NCBI GenBank assembly: GCA_030433805.1
Contig: JARUXA010000028.1
Coordinates: 1-38,814, forward strand
Origin: Sphingomonas sp. PsM26
GTDB taxonomy: Bacteria; Pseudomonadota; Alphaproteobacteria; Sphingomonadales; Sphingomonadaceae
Length of the DNA stretch: 38,814 nt
Reading direction: 5' to 3'
Both the position numbers and the translations under genes were made by a program. The notes beneath the pieces were generated by a model that was not told the origin of the DNA, ran no database searches, and saw only the letters and a list, made by a program, of their open reading frames with translations. Shown one piece after another: positions 1 to 8,589 of this stretch; positions within the stretch are counted from its first letter, which is position 1, and the number at the start of each line of letters is the position of its first letter.

Positions 1-577
1 AAATTTTGCATCAGACGCACTGAAGCGGATAGCTTCCATTCCATTCATGCGGAATCTTGTTGAGTTCACCAAAGGTGAAGACGACCCATACTTTAAGCTT
101 TTGACTTCACTTCTTCATATTCGCCCGGATTCTGATACGATAACCGAGCAGGATTTGTATGATGTCTATAACAGCCTGTTTGGTACTGCTGAGACTCCGT
201 CAGATGGAGGACAGGGTAAGGTTCTAGATTTGATCGAAACCGAGTGCGCCTCCTGCCTTGCCGCACCGGCGGGTGTTAACTTTGAGAACAAAATCGTCTT
301 GTCCATCGCGGTTCGTTTGAAAGCTGAACGGATCATGATTGATAGAATCAACGATCCTGATTTTTTAAACGCAATAAAGGGAAGTCAAACCTCTGTTCTT
401 CTTAGAAAGTTCAAAAAGAAATTTCCCGATAAAATCGCAGATGCAATCATCCTCGATCGGGTGTCTCTTATGACGCCAGAGAATATCCATCTTAACTCAT
501 TTATGTATGAGCCTATACTCGACATGTCAGATGAGCACCTCCGCCAGCTTTACGCTGATCTTACAAAGATATCCTGA
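1..577 (+). CDS. C-terminal part of the ABC/SMC-type ATPase that crosses the contig junction
   Basis: This is the 3' end of the gene beginning at 37171. Because positions 38760-38814 repeat 1-55, the frame runs on without a stop to the TGA at 575-577, giving 721 residues in all. This part encodes roughly residues 531-721, after the ATPase core. It has no motif I can name. Two blocks look structured and perhaps conserved: ENKIVLSIAVRLKAER and IHLNSFMYEPILDMS, followed by a helical end. No transmembrane segment or signal peptide is seen. A separate 176-residue start at the internal ATG (47) would be an artefact of the linear cut. The arsR gene follows after 65 bp and is unrelated in base composition. 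Confidence 0.85.
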   Translation, partial: NFASDALKRIASIPFMRNLVEFTKGEDDPYFKLLTSLLHIRPDSDTITEQDLYDVYNSLFGTAETPSDGGQGKVLDLIETECASCLAAPAGVNFENKIVLSIAVRLKAERIMIDRINDPDFLNAIKGSQTSVLLRKFKKKFPDKIADAIILDRVSLMTPENIHLNSFMYEPILDMSDEHLRQLYADLTKIS

Positions 578-621
578 TGCTGCCGTCATCACGCTAACCC
601 CCTTGGGCTAGCTCAAACCGT

Positions 622-643
622 TATATCCGCTATGCTGGATGTA
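622..643 (+). promoter_or_regulatory. possible ArsR operator overlapping the arsR promoter
   Basis: An imperfect inverted repeat, TATATCC and GGATGTA with an 8-base spacer, ends at the arsR start codon. A TATGCT box (631-636) lies in the spacer and could be the -10 element, which would make the transcript nearly leaderless. The position fits autorepression by ArsR. It was assigned by eye only. Confidence 0.4.
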
Positions 644-975
644 TGGATAACGATTCGGCTATCAGCGCGTTGAACGCGCTTGCGCAAAGCACTCGCCTTA
701 ATACCTTCCGCCTGCTGGTGCGGCACGAACCGAACGGTTTGGCCGCGGGCGATATCGCTCGGCAACTCGACGTGCCGCAAAATACCATGTCCGCGCACCT
801 CGGCATTCTCGCCCGGGCCGGCATCGTGCGTTCCGAACGGCGAAGCCGATCGATCATCTACCGCGCCGATCTGGACGGGCTGCGCGCACTGACCCTGTTC
901 CTCGTCAAAGACTGCTGCGCCGGCTCACCCGAACTATGTGCGCCACTCCTGGCCGAACTCACCCCATGCTGCTGA
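643..975 (+). CDS. arsR: ArsR-family arsenite-responsive repressor
   Basis: The 110-residue protein is a winged-helix ArsR/SmtB repressor. Residues about 10-80 form the HTH domain (LDVPQNTMSAHLGILARAG, with a beta-wing rich in Arg). The C-terminal third carries Cys91-Cys92, Cys99 and Cys109-Cys110. These are plausible As(III) ligands of the kind found in alphaproteobacterial ArsR proteins, where the site differs from the helix-3 site of R773 ArsR. It is first in an operon with arsC, arsB, ynfA and arsH and should release the promoter when arsenite binds. The stop overlaps the region just before the arsC start. Confidence 0.93.
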   Translation: MDNDSAISALNALAQSTRLNTFRLLVRHEPNGLAAGDIARQLDVPQNTMSAHLGILARAGIVRSERRSRSIIYRADLDGLRALTLFLVKDCCAGSPELCAPLLAELTPCC

Positions 976-986
976 AAGGACGTCCC

Positions 987-1415
987 GTGGCCGTCGATAT
1001 CGTGATCTATCACAACCCCGAGTGCGGCACGTCGCGCAACACGCTGGCGATGATCCGCAATGCCGGCATTGAGCCGCACGTCATCGAATATCTGAAAACC
1101 CCACCCTCGCGCGCGCTGCTGATCGAACTGATCGACCGCGCCGGGATCACGCCCCGCGATCTGCTGCGCGAGAAGGGCACGCCCTATGCTGAGCTGGGCC
1201 TTCGTGACACCACGCTGTCAGACGACGCGCTGGTGGACGCGATGATGGCGCATCCGGTCCTCATCAACCGACCGCTCGTCGTCTCGCCGCTCGGCGTGAA
1301 GCTGTGCCGACCGTCCGAAGCGGTCCTTGATCTGCTGCCCGGGCCGCAACAGGAGGCGTTTGCCAAGGAAGACGGCCAACAGGTCGTAGACGCTTCGGGT
1401 CAGCGCATCGCCTGA
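987..1415 (+). CDS. arsC: Arsenate reductase ArsC, glutaredoxin-dependent type
   Basis: The protein has 142 residues when started at GTG 987, against 141 for the plasmid R773 enzyme. It reduces arsenate to arsenite with glutathione and glutaredoxin in the cytoplasm. The active-site loop is HNPECGTSRNT with Cys13, and the conserved block INRPLVVSPLGVKLCRPSE follows. An in-frame ATG at 966 is possible, but GTG 987 has an AAGGA Shine-Dalgarno sequence at good spacing and gives the standard N-terminus. The stop codon shares a base with the arsB start (TGATG), which suggests translational coupling. Confidence 0.95.
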   Translation: MAVDIVIYHNPECGTSRNTLAMIRNAGIEPHVIEYLKTPPSRALLIELIDRAGITPRDLLREKGTPYAELGLRDTTLSDDALVDAMMAHPVLINRPLVVSPLGVKLCRPSEAVLDLLPGPQQEAFAKEDGQQVVDASGQRIA

Positions 1416-2701
1416 TGCTGCTCGCGCTCGCTATCTTCGTCGTCACGATCGCGCTCGTCATCTGGCAGCCCAAGGGCCTGGGCATCGGCTGGAGCGCGCT
1501 AGGCGGCGCGGCCGTCGCGCTGCTCGTCGGGGTCGTTTCGCTCTCTGACGTGCCTGTGGTGTGGGGCATCGTCTGGAACGCGACCGCGACGTTCGTCGCG
1601 ATCATCATCGTCAGCCTGTTGCTCGATGAAGCCGGGTTCTTCGAATGGGCGGCGCTCCACGTCGCACGCTGGGGCGGGGGGCATGGTCGCCGCCTGTTCG
1701 TGCTAATCGTGCTGCTCGGCGCGGCGGTGTCGGCGCTGTTCGCCAATGATGGCGCCGCGCTGATCCTGACGCCGATCGTTATCGCGATGCTGCGTGCCCT
1801 GGGATACAAGGACAAGGCGACGCTGGCGTTCGTGATGGCGGCGGGATTCATCGCTGATACCGCCAGTCTGCCGCTGATCGTCTCCAACCTCGTCAACATC
1901 GTGTCGGCCGACTTCTTCCGGATCGGCTTTGCCGATTACGCCTCGGTGATGGTGCCGGTCGATCTGGCGTCGATCGCCGCGACACTGGTTGCGCTGCTGC
2001 TGTTCTTCCGGCGCGACATACCGGCAAGCTACGATGTGGCGCAGCTCCGCACGCCCGGTGATGCGATCCGCGACCGTGCCACGTTCAAGGCGGGCTGGGT
2101 CGTTCTTGCTCTACTGCTTGCCGGCTTCTTTCTGCTCGAACCCCTCGGCGTGCCGGTCAGCGCCGTGGCCGCTGCCGGCGCAGTCCTCCTGCTCATCATC
2201 GCCGCGCGCGGTCACGTCATCCAGACGCGCAAGGTGCTGGCCGGCGCGCCGTGGCAGGTCGTGATCTTCTCGCTCGGCATGTACCTGGTCGTCTATGGCC
2301 TCCGCAATGCGGGCCTGACTGACCACCTTGCCAGCCTGCTCGATCGTACCGCGCAAGGCGGTGTGTGGGGTGCAGCGTTCGGGACCGGGATCATCGCCGC
2401 GCTGCTCTCGTCGGTGATGAACAACATGCCGACCGTGCTAGTAGGCGCGCTGTCGATCGACGCGACGCACGCCACGGGCGCGATCAAGGAAGCGATGATC
2501 TACGCCAACGTAATCGGGTGCGACCTCGGACCGAAGATCACGCCGATCGGTTCGCTCGCGACACTGCTCTGGCTGCATGTCCTCGGGCAAAAGGGCATCC
2601 GGATTGGCTGGGGCTATTACTTCAAGGTTGGTGCGACACTAACGATCCCGGTGCTGCTGGTAACGCTCGCGGCACTCGCGATCAGGATCAGCATGGTATG
2701 A
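1415..2701 (+). CDS. arsB: Arsenite efflux permease ArsB
   Basis: This 428-residue integral membrane protein has about 12 hydrophobic helices and the length of R773 ArsB (429). Family blocks include ANDGAALILTPIVIAML and DTASLPLIVSNLVNIVSADF. It exports As(OH)3 (and Sb(III)) from the cytoplasm using the proton motive force. No arsA ATPase gene is present, so it should work as a secondary carrier. It starts on the arsC stop and overlaps ynfA by 4 bases. Confidence 0.95.
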   Translation: MLLALAIFVVTIALVIWQPKGLGIGWSALGGAAVALLVGVVSLSDVPVVWGIVWNATATFVAIIIVSLLLDEAGFFEWAALHVARWGGGHGRRLFVLIVLLGAAVSALFANDGAALILTPIVIAMLRALGYKDKATLAFVMAAGFIADTASLPLIVSNLVNIVSADFFRIGFADYASVMVPVDLASIAATLVALLLFFRRDIPASYDVAQLRTPGDAIRDRATFKAGWVVLALLLAGFFLLEPLGVPVSAVAAAGAVLLLIIAARGHVIQTRKVLAGAPWQVVIFSLGMYLVVYGLRNAGLTDHLASLLDRTAQGGVWGAAFGTGIIAALLSSVMNNMPTVLVGALSIDATHATGAIKEAMIYANVIGCDLGPKITPIGSLATLLWLHVLGQKGIRIGWGYYFKVGATLTIPVLLVTLAALAIRISMV

Positions 2702-3021
2702 CGGCACTCGTCTATCTTGCCGCGTCGCTTGCGGAAATCGCAGGGTGCTTTGCCTTTTGGGCATGGTTGCGGCTGGACAAATCGCCTCTGTGGCTGGCTC
2801 CGGGCGTGGTCTCACTTATGCTGTTCGCCTGGCTACTGACACGCGTGGATAGCGACGCAGCGGGGAGGGCCTATGCTGCCTATGGCGGCGTCTACATCTG
2901 CGCATCGCTGATCTGGCTCTGGGCTGTCGAAGGGGTAAGGCCCGATCGCTGGGACGCGGGTGGAGCTGCACTTTGCCTGATCGGCACCTGTATCATTCTG
3001 CTTGGCCCAAGGACCGCCTGA
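2698..3021 (+). CDS. ynfA: YnfA/UPF0060-family small membrane protein
   Basis: The 107-residue protein has four predicted transmembrane helices and typical UPF0060 sequence: the start LAASLAEIAGCFAFWAWLR, then AYAAYGGVYICASLIWLW, then DRWDAGGAALCLIGTCII. The family is structurally SMR-like. Members often travel in ars operons, but the substrate is not settled. The ATG overlaps the arsB stop (ATGA) and the stop overlaps the arsH start, so translation is probably coupled through the cluster. A role in arsenic export or tolerance is inferred from position only. Confidence 0.9.
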   Translation: MTALVYLAASLAEIAGCFAFWAWLRLDKSPLWLAPGVVSLMLFAWLLTRVDSDAAGRAYAAYGGVYICASLIWLWAVEGVRPDRWDAGGAALCLIGTCIILLGPRTA

Positions 3022-3779
3022 TGCCGCTCCGCACTCTCTCCGATCCTGATAATCTGCCCGCGCTTGATCGGCGCTATGCGCTCGATCGTCCTGCCCTTGG
3101 GCTGGGCGCTGGTGATCCACCTCCGCGCATACTGTTGCTCTACGGCTCCCTGCGGGAGCGATCCTTTTCGCGGCTATGCGTCGAGGAAGCTGCTCGCCTG
3201 CTGCAATTCTTCGGCTGCGAAACGCGGATCTTCGATCCTTCGACGTTGCCGTTGCCCGATCAGGTGACGGGGGACGACCACCCGGCCGTTCACGAGCTGC
3301 GCGAACTGTCGATGTGGTCGGAGGGGCATGTGTGGTGCAGCCCCGAGCGGCATGGCCAGATTACTGGCATCATGAAGCTGCAAGTCGATCACCTGCCGCT
3401 GTCGATGGGCGGCATGCGCCCAACGCAAGGCCGCACGCTTGCCGTCATGCAGGTGTCGGCGGGATCGCAGTCGTTCAACAGCGTGAACACCCTGCGCGTC
3501 CTCGGCCGTTGGATGCGAATGGTGACGATCCCCAACCAATCCAGCGTAGCCAAGGCGTTTGCGGAGTTTGACGACGCCGGTCGGATGAAGCCGTCCAGTT
3601 ATTACGATCGGATCGTGGATGTGATGGAGGAGCTGGTGCGCTTCACGGTCCTGCTACGCCCGCACACCACGCAGCTTGTCGATCGCTATTCCGAGCGAAA
3701 GGAGGCAGGTATGCCGATCGATAGCGCCACGGACCTTTCGAGCATCGCAACCTCACCAACGTATCGGAAAGGCCAGTAA
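3021..3779 (+). CDS. arsH: ArsH, NADPH-dependent FMN reductase / organoarsenical oxidase
   Basis: The 252-residue protein is a flavodoxin-like FMN reductase. The FMN phosphate loop is YGSLRERSFSRL (about residues 41-52). A second conserved stretch runs from WCSPERHGQITG through QVDHLPLSMGGMRPTQG, as expected for ArsH. Known ArsH proteins oxidise trivalent methylarsenicals or reduce chromate and quinones with NADPH. It is the last gene of the ars operon and starts on the ynfA stop. No convincing terminator follows before 3840. Confidence 0.94.
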   Translation: MPLRTLSDPDNLPALDRRYALDRPALGLGAGDPPPRILLLYGSLRERSFSRLCVEEAARLLQFFGCETRIFDPSTLPLPDQVTGDDHPAVHELRELSMWSEGHVWCSPERHGQITGIMKLQVDHLPLSMGGMRPTQGRTLAVMQVSAGSQSFNSVNTLRVLGRWMRMVTIPNQSSVAKAFAEFDDAGRMKPSSYYDRIVDVMEELVRFTVLLRPHTTQLVDRYSERKEAGMPIDSATDLSSIATSPTYRKGQ

Positions 3780-3839
3780 AGTCCGCTTAGTGTGGCAAAC
3801 CGCTCCTGCGACATTGTGCATCACTGAGTGTGCTTCTAG

Positions 3840-4193
3840 ATGCATCCAATGAAACGCCGGGCTCGCCCACTGTCCAAGATATTGCATTCCATGGCGTTTT
3901 TCGTCCTGGCCGTGATGTTGCTGGTCCGGCTTGGCCCGCTCTGCGAGACGATGGCGATGGCCGCGCCTCCGGCTGCGTCCGCGATGATGGACTGCGCCAG
4001 CAAATCAGCAGGCGCTCCCATCAAAAAGGCGCCTGCGTCGGCTTGCGCTATACCGTGCGTTGCAGTTGCCGGCGAAACCGTCGAACATATCGAGCTGGTT
4101 CCGTCCTCCCGTCTATCGCCATGGCCAGCTCCACAGACGGGCCTTTTAGGCGTGGCATACGCTCCGGCCACACCCCCTCCGCAAACCGTGTGA
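3840..4193 (+). CDS. Small exported or membrane-anchored protein of unknown function
   Basis: This 117-residue protein opens with a basic segment and one hydrophobic helix (about residues 16-33, SMAFFVLAVMLLVRLG), so it is either anchored or cleaved after it. The remainder is Ala/Pro-rich and has four Cys (CET, MDCAS, ACAIPC), suggesting a periplasmic metal-binding or disulfide-bonded domain. An ATG three codons in (3849) is an alternative start. It sits between the ars and czc operons and upstream of the Cys-rich 62-residue protein, so a link to metal stress is inferred. I do not recognise the family. Confidence 0.6.
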   Translation: MHPMKRRARPLSKILHSMAFFVLAVMLLVRLGPLCETMAMAAPPAASAMMDCASKSAGAPIKKAPASACAIPCVAVAGETVEHIELVPSSRLSPWPAPQTGLLGVAYAPATPPPQTV

Positions 4194-4230
4194 AATTGAA
4201 CATCATCACACGTAAGTTTCGGAGAATATC

Positions 4231-4419
4231 ATGACCAAGTTTAAGCTCATCAGCGCTGCCTTCGCCCTCACTCTGTCGACTGGCGCATTCGCCGCTGTCG
4301 CCAATTGCTGCGCCGACATGGCGTGCTGCAAGGACGGTGCGGACTGCTGCAAGGATGGCGCAAAAGCCAAGGCCGCGGACTGCTGCGATCATGCTAAGGG
4401 CGGCATGAAGCACGGCTGA
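4231..4419 (+). CDS. Cysteine-pair-rich small periplasmic protein, probable metal binder
   Basis: The 62-residue precursor has a clear signal peptide (KFKLISAAFALTLSTGAFA, cleavage near residue 21). The mature part of about 40 residues carries eight Cys as four CC pairs (26/27, 32/33, 39/40, 51/52), spaced by short Lys/Asp/Ala stretches, with His near the end. This is metallothionein-like in composition but exported. GGAG lies 6 bases before the ATG. A strong terminator follows at once, so this is the last gene of its transcript. Its place beside arsenic and Czc-type efflux genes suggests binding of thiophilic metal in the periplasm, which is inference. Confidence 0.75.
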   Translation: MTKFKLISAAFALTLSTGAFAAVANCCADMACCKDGADCCKDGAKAKAADCCDHAKGGMKHG

Positions 4420-4426
4420 AGCTGGA

Positions 4427-4453
4427 TAGGGGCGGGCAACCGCCCCTATTTTT
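4427..4453 (+). terminator. Rho-independent terminator after the Cys-rich gene
   Basis: The 9-bp perfect stem TAGGGGCGG / CCGCCCCTA closes a GCAA tetraloop and is followed by five T. It ends transcription from the left. The opposite strand has no T-run after the hairpin, so it is a weak stop for the czc operon ending here at 4454. Confidence 0.88.
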
Positions 4454-4666
4454 CTAGTCTACGTCTACTCGGCGCGGCACGCCGTCCCGCCACGGTCGCT
4501 GCGACGAGCGGAGAGTTACCTTCAGGGTTGAGGCTCTCCCCCGAACCGCATCCATCGTTCGTCCCATCTCGCGCGCGATTACCGCCAGAGTCTGCTTGGC
4601 CTCGATACGCCGACGAAGCTCGGCGTCATCATTATCGGTCCAAGACGTTCCACGTCGAGCGGTCAG
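4454..4666 (-). CDS. Small HTH-like protein read from a CTG start coupled to the ZIP gene
   Basis: This open frame of 70 codons follows the ZIP-like gene on the minus strand. It has no ATG, GTG or TTG at its head, but a CTG overlaps the ZIP stop as CTGA, with AGGAGG 7 bases upstream. The predicted product reads SWTDNDDAELRRRIEAKQTL then AVIAREMGRTMDAVRGRAS. This is the pattern of a small Myb/homeodomain-like helix-turn-helix: a Trp, an acidic turn, then a recognition helix with IARxMGRTxDAVRGRA. Either the CTG start is real or the gene lost its own start through fusion to the operon end. Function is unknown, and DNA binding is inferred from the helix pattern. Confidence 0.5.
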   Translation of the reverse strand: MTARRGTSWTDNDDAELRRRIEAKQTLAVIAREMGRTMDAVRGRASTLKVTLRSSQRPWRDGVPRRVDVD

Positions 4667-5349
4667 CCCAATACCTCCTCGATCAGGAGCAGGCCCAAAA
4701 ACCCGATGAAAAACATCGCGCTGATAAGCGGAGTGTCCGGCTTCTCGTGTGCCTCAACCAACAGCTCTTCCGTCACGAGGTAGAGCAGCGCCATCAGACC
4801 GAAACTGAGAAACCCGGCGATCACGACGGGCGGAAACGTCGCAACGGGAGTCGCTATCGCCGCACCGATCGGCAGCAACAAGGCGATCCCCATCGTAATC
4901 GCGATGATCCGCGCCTTGGACTTGATCGTCTCGCCCAACTCGGTCGTCACGGTCAGTCCGAGAAACAGCACCTCCAACGTCAACGCGATCGTCAGCAACA
5001 CGCCGGCCTTCCCGCCAGCGACGAACGCCAACCCGAGAACAAGCCCGTCGATCAGGATATCCACTGCGACCGCGCCCAACATAGCGATCGGGCCACTGGC
5101 GCGACCCTCAAGAGCTTTGAGCGACAGCATCACGAGAATGCCAAGCGCGCCGCCTGTGAATGTCGCGATCGGTGAACCTTCGTGCATCACCTGGGGCAAG
5201 ATCTCGGCTGCCGCTGCGGCGAACACGACGCCTGCCGCCAAGTGCTGCATAGCGCTTACGAAGGCATCACTTGGCCGTCTCGATACCGCGAATAGCGAGC
5301 CGATCAGTACGGCGACGACGGGAATGAGCGTGAAGGCAACGGCCTGCAT
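4663..5349 (-). CDS. ZIP-family metal transporter
   Basis: The 228-residue membrane protein has about eight helices. Family marks are an HLAAGVVFAAAAAEILP helix (His36 in TM2), an ILIDGLVLGLAF helix with Asp97 and Asp101 where classical ZIPs have HNFxDG, and ALTLEVLFLGL with Glu126 in place of the usual HExPEG His-Glu. The metal site is therefore altered: acidic residues replace His in the two key helices. ZIPs normally import Zn or Fe to the cytosol. Its place as the distal gene of an efflux operon suggests a different direction, metal or role. It starts 4 bases after the czcA stop. Confidence 0.8.
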   Translation of the reverse strand: MQAVAFTLIPVVAVLIGSLFAVSRRPSDAFVSAMQHLAAGVVFAAAAAEILPQVMHEGSPIATFTGGALGILVMLSLKALEGRASGPIAMLGAVAVDILIDGLVLGLAFVAGGKAGVLLTIALTLEVLFLGLTVTTELGETIKSKARIIAITMGIALLLPIGAAIATPVATFPPVVIAGFLSFGLMALLYLVTEELLVEAHEKPDTPLISAMFFIGFLGLLLIEEVLG

Positions 5350-5352
5350 AGC

Positions 5353-8300
5353 TTAAGCCCTCACGCTGTCATGATTCAAAGGCGGCAGTTCGATGTGTCC
5401 CCCTGATGGGGCTGGCAGCTCGCGCCGTCCGAAACGAGCGTAGAGCGTCGGCAGCACGAACAAGGTGAGCAAGGTTGCGGATATCAGGCCACCAATGACG
5501 ACGGTCGCCAGCGGCTTTTGCACCTCGGCTCCAGCACCATGACCAAGTGCCATCGGCACAAAGCCAAGCGATGCGACGAGCGCCGTCATCGCAACCGGCC
5601 GGAGCCGCGCCAGAGCGCCTTGATGCGCCGCTACCGCACGATCCATGCCTTGCCGCATCAGATCATGGATGGACGACACCATGACCAGCCCGTTGAGAAC
5701 CGCGACACCCGATAGCGCGATGAAGCCGACTGCCGCTGAAATGGAGAACGGCATGCCTCTTAGCACCAGCGCAAGGATGCCTCCGACCAACGCCAGCGGA
5801 ACGCCGGTAAACACGATCAACGCATCCCTGACGGAACCAAGCGCGCCGTAGAGCAGGAACATGATGACCACGAAGCAGATCGGCACCACAACGCTGAGCC
5901 GATCGCGGGCAGATGCCAGGTTCTCGAACTGACCGCCCCATTCGAGATACGTGCCGGGCGGCAATTTCACCTGAGCGTCGATGGCTGACCGGGCATCAGC
6001 CACGACACCCGCCACGTCTCGATCGCGCACGTTGGCCTGCACCACGACACGCCGCTTGCCGTTCTCGCGACTGATCTGGTTGGGACCATCGACCACGGCG
6101 ATATCCGCCACAGTCGATAGCGGTACGAAGCCGCCACTGCCGGTCGGCACCGGCACCTGAGCAACCGCCGTCAAATCGGATCGTGAGCTTTCTGCCATCC
6201 GGATCACGACGGGGAAGCGACGATCGCCTTCAAAGATCACGCCAGCCTGTCGGCCGCCAATGGCTGCGGCAACCGTGTCCTGCACGTCACCGGCCGTTAC
6301 CCCGACGCGGGACATGGCGGTACGGTTCGGCCGGATATCGAGCATCGGCAAACCTTCGGTTTGTTCGACCCGCACGTCTGCTGCACCCCGCGTCTTTCGA
6401 AGGATGCCGGCGATCCGATCTGCGGTCGCGTTCATCTCGCCAAAGTCATCGCCAAAGACCTTGATCGCGATATCGCCGCGCACGCCTGCAATCAGCTCGT
6501 TGAATCGCATCTGGATTGGCTGGGTGATCTCATAGGCGTTGCCCGGCAGGGTGGAGAGGCGCTTTTCCAGCCGCTCCACCAGCTCTTCCTTGGACAGGCC
6601 GGGGTCGGGCCACTCCTTCTTCGGCTTCAAGATGACAAACGTGTCAGTCGCGTTAGGCGGCATTGGGTCCGATGCGATTTCGGACGTGCCGGTGCGGGAG
6701 AAGGCGAAACGGACCTCAGGGGCCTTGGCGAGTGCCTTTTCCACCTGGAATTGCATTGTCTGGCTCTGATCGACCGATGTGCCGGGGATGCGAACTGCCT
6801 GCACGAGAATGTTGCCCTCATCGAGCTGCGGCAAGAACTCTTGCCCCAATGTCGTGAAAGCTGCCCCGGCAAGCGCCAGCGCACCGATCGCAACGCCGAT
6901 GGTAAGGGTGGGCCGGCGCATCGCCGCATCAAGTCCCGGCTCATAGCGCTGCCGGAGGAACGTGACGACGCGGCTTTCCTTCTCCTCGACCCGCTTGCTG
7001 AGCCAGATCGCAATCGCTGCCGGTATGAAGGTCAGCGACAGGATGAAGGCGAACACCAAAGCAATGATGACGGTGAGCGCCATCGGCTCGAACATCTTGC
7101 CTTCGACACCCGTGAAGGTGAGCAACGGCGCATAGACCAAGATGATAATAGCCTGCCCGTACACCGATGGGCGGATCATCTCGCGCGCCGATGCCGCGAC
7201 AATCCCGAGACGTTGCTCGATCGTCAGCACGTCATCGCGACCATGCTGCGCCTCGCCCAAACGCCGTAATGCGTTCTCCACGATAATGACCGCGCCATCC
7301 ACGATCAGACCAAAGTCGAGCGCACCAAGGCTCATCAGATTGGCCGAAACGCCCGCCTCCAACATGCCGATGCTGGTCAGCAGCATCGTAATCGGAATGA
7401 CGCAGGCCGCGATCAGCGCCGCACGGAAATTGCCAAGCAGCGCAAACAGGACGACGATCACCAGCACCGCACCTTCGGCAAGGTTGCGGGCAACCGTCGA
7501 AATTGTGGAGTTCACAAGCTCGGTCCGGTTCATCACCGGCTTCACAACCACATCGACCGGCAACGAGCGGCCGATCTGCGTCAGCCGTTCGGCAACGCCA
7601 GTCGATACCGTGCGGCTATTTTCCCCGATCCGCATGACCGCGGTCCCGACGACAACCTCATGGCCGTTTTCCGACGCCGATCCCATGCGCAGCCCTTGTC
7701 CGGTGCGAACGGTCGCAATCTGGTTGAGCAGGATCGGAACGCTCTCGCGGGTGGCAACGACGGTACGGGCCAGCTCGTCGGCGTTGCGGACACGCCCATC
7801 CGATCGAACCGCCAGCCCTTCGCCGTTGCGGTTGACCACGCCCGCGCCCGCGCTGGTATTGCTGCGCTGAAGGGCGGTCGTTAGATCCTGAAGCGTTAGC
7901 CGCATCGCTGCCATGCGCTGTACGTCTGGAACGACGAGATATTCCTTGGTGTAGCCACCAAGGGAGTCGACGCCGGCAAGCCCGGCCGTGCTTTTTAGCT
8001 GCGGCGTGACGATCCAATCCTGCACAGTGCGCAGGTAGGTCGCCTTGTCGGCGTCACTGACGAGGTGATCCCCCTCGGGGGTGATATAGCTGGCATCGCG
8101 TTGCAGGCCGGGTTCGCCGTTGCGGTGATGGACCTGATCCAGCTCGCGATATTCGACCGTCCACATGAAGATATCGCCAAGGCCCGTGGCGATCGGCCCC
8201 ATCTCGGGGTTCACACCTTCGGGAAGGTCTTCCTCAGCGGTTCGCAGGCGTTCCGCGACCTGCGCCCGCGCAAAGTAGATATCGGTCTTCTCGGTGAACA

Positions 8301-8586
8301 CCGCTGTGATCTGGGCAAAGCCATTGCGGCTTAGCGATCGAGTATAATCAAGGCCGGGAATGCCAGCGAGCGCGGTTTCGACCGTGAACGCAACCTGCTT
8401 CTCGATCTGATCGGGAGAGAGGGCAGGAGCAACGACGTTGATCTGCACCTGGTTGTTGGTGATGTCGGGTACGGCGTCGATCGGAAGCTGACGCAGCGCG
8501 CCAATTCCGAGCAATGCAGCCGCGATGGTGAGAAGCAGGACGAGCCAGCGCTTCTCGACGGATAGGGTGACGATGCGACCGATCAT
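5353..8586 (-). CDS. czcA: CzcA-type heavy-metal RND efflux pump
   Basis: The 1077-residue inner-membrane pump has the normal length of the HME-RND group. The TM4 signature DFGLIVDGAVIIVEN (residues 424-438) is the Co/Zn/Cd (CzcA) class. The CusA class has no DFG..DGA there. The N-terminal helix and block LPIDAVPDITNNQVQI (34-49) are canonical. It drives proton-coupled export of divalent cations from the periplasm and cytoplasm through CzcB and CzcC. It lies 3 bases after czcB and 3 before the ZIP-like gene, within one minus-strand operon. Confidence 0.95.
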   Translation of the reverse strand: MIGRIVTLSVEKRWLVLLLTIAAALLGIGALRQLPIDAVPDITNNQVQINVVAPALSPDQIEKQVAFTVETALAGIPGLDYTRSLSRNGFAQITAVFTEKTDIYFARAQVAERLRTAEEDLPEGVNPEMGPIATGLGDIFMWTVEYRELDQVHHRNGEPGLQRDASYITPEGDHLVSDADKATYLRTVQDWIVTPQLKSTAGLAGVDSLGGYTKEYLVVPDVQRMAAMRLTLQDLTTALQRSNTSAGAGVVNRNGEGLAVRSDGRVRNADELARTVVATRESVPILLNQIATVRTGQGLRMGSASENGHEVVVGTAVMRIGENSRTVSTGVAERLTQIGRSLPVDVVVKPVMNRTELVNSTISTVARNLAEGAVLVIVVLFALLGNFRAALIAACVIPITMLLTSIGMLEAGVSANLMSLGALDFGLIVDGAVIIVENALRRLGEAQHGRDDVLTIEQRLGIVAASAREMIRPSVYGQAIIILVYAPLLTFTGVEGKMFEPMALTVIIALVFAFILSLTFIPAAIAIWLSKRVEEKESRVVTFLRQRYEPGLDAAMRRPTLTIGVAIGALALAGAAFTTLGQEFLPQLDEGNILVQAVRIPGTSVDQSQTMQFQVEKALAKAPEVRFAFSRTGTSEIASDPMPPNATDTFVILKPKKEWPDPGLSKEELVERLEKRLSTLPGNAYEITQPIQMRFNELIAGVRGDIAIKVFGDDFGEMNATADRIAGILRKTRGAADVRVEQTEGLPMLDIRPNRTAMSRVGVTAGDVQDTVAAAIGGRQAGVIFEGDRRFPVVIRMAESSRSDLTAVAQVPVPTGSGGFVPLSTVADIAVVDGPNQISRENGKRRVVVQANVRDRDVAGVVADARSAIDAQVKLPPGTYLEWGGQFENLASARDRLSVVVPICFVVIMFLLYGALGSVRDALIVFTGVPLALVGGILALVLRGMPFSISAAVGFIALSGVAVLNGLVMVSSIHDLMRQGMDRAVAAHQGALARLRPVAMTALVASLGFVPMALGHGAGAEVQKPLATVVIGGLISATLLTLFVLPTLYARFGRRELPAPSGGHIELPPLNHDSVRA

Positions 8587-8589
8587 GGC

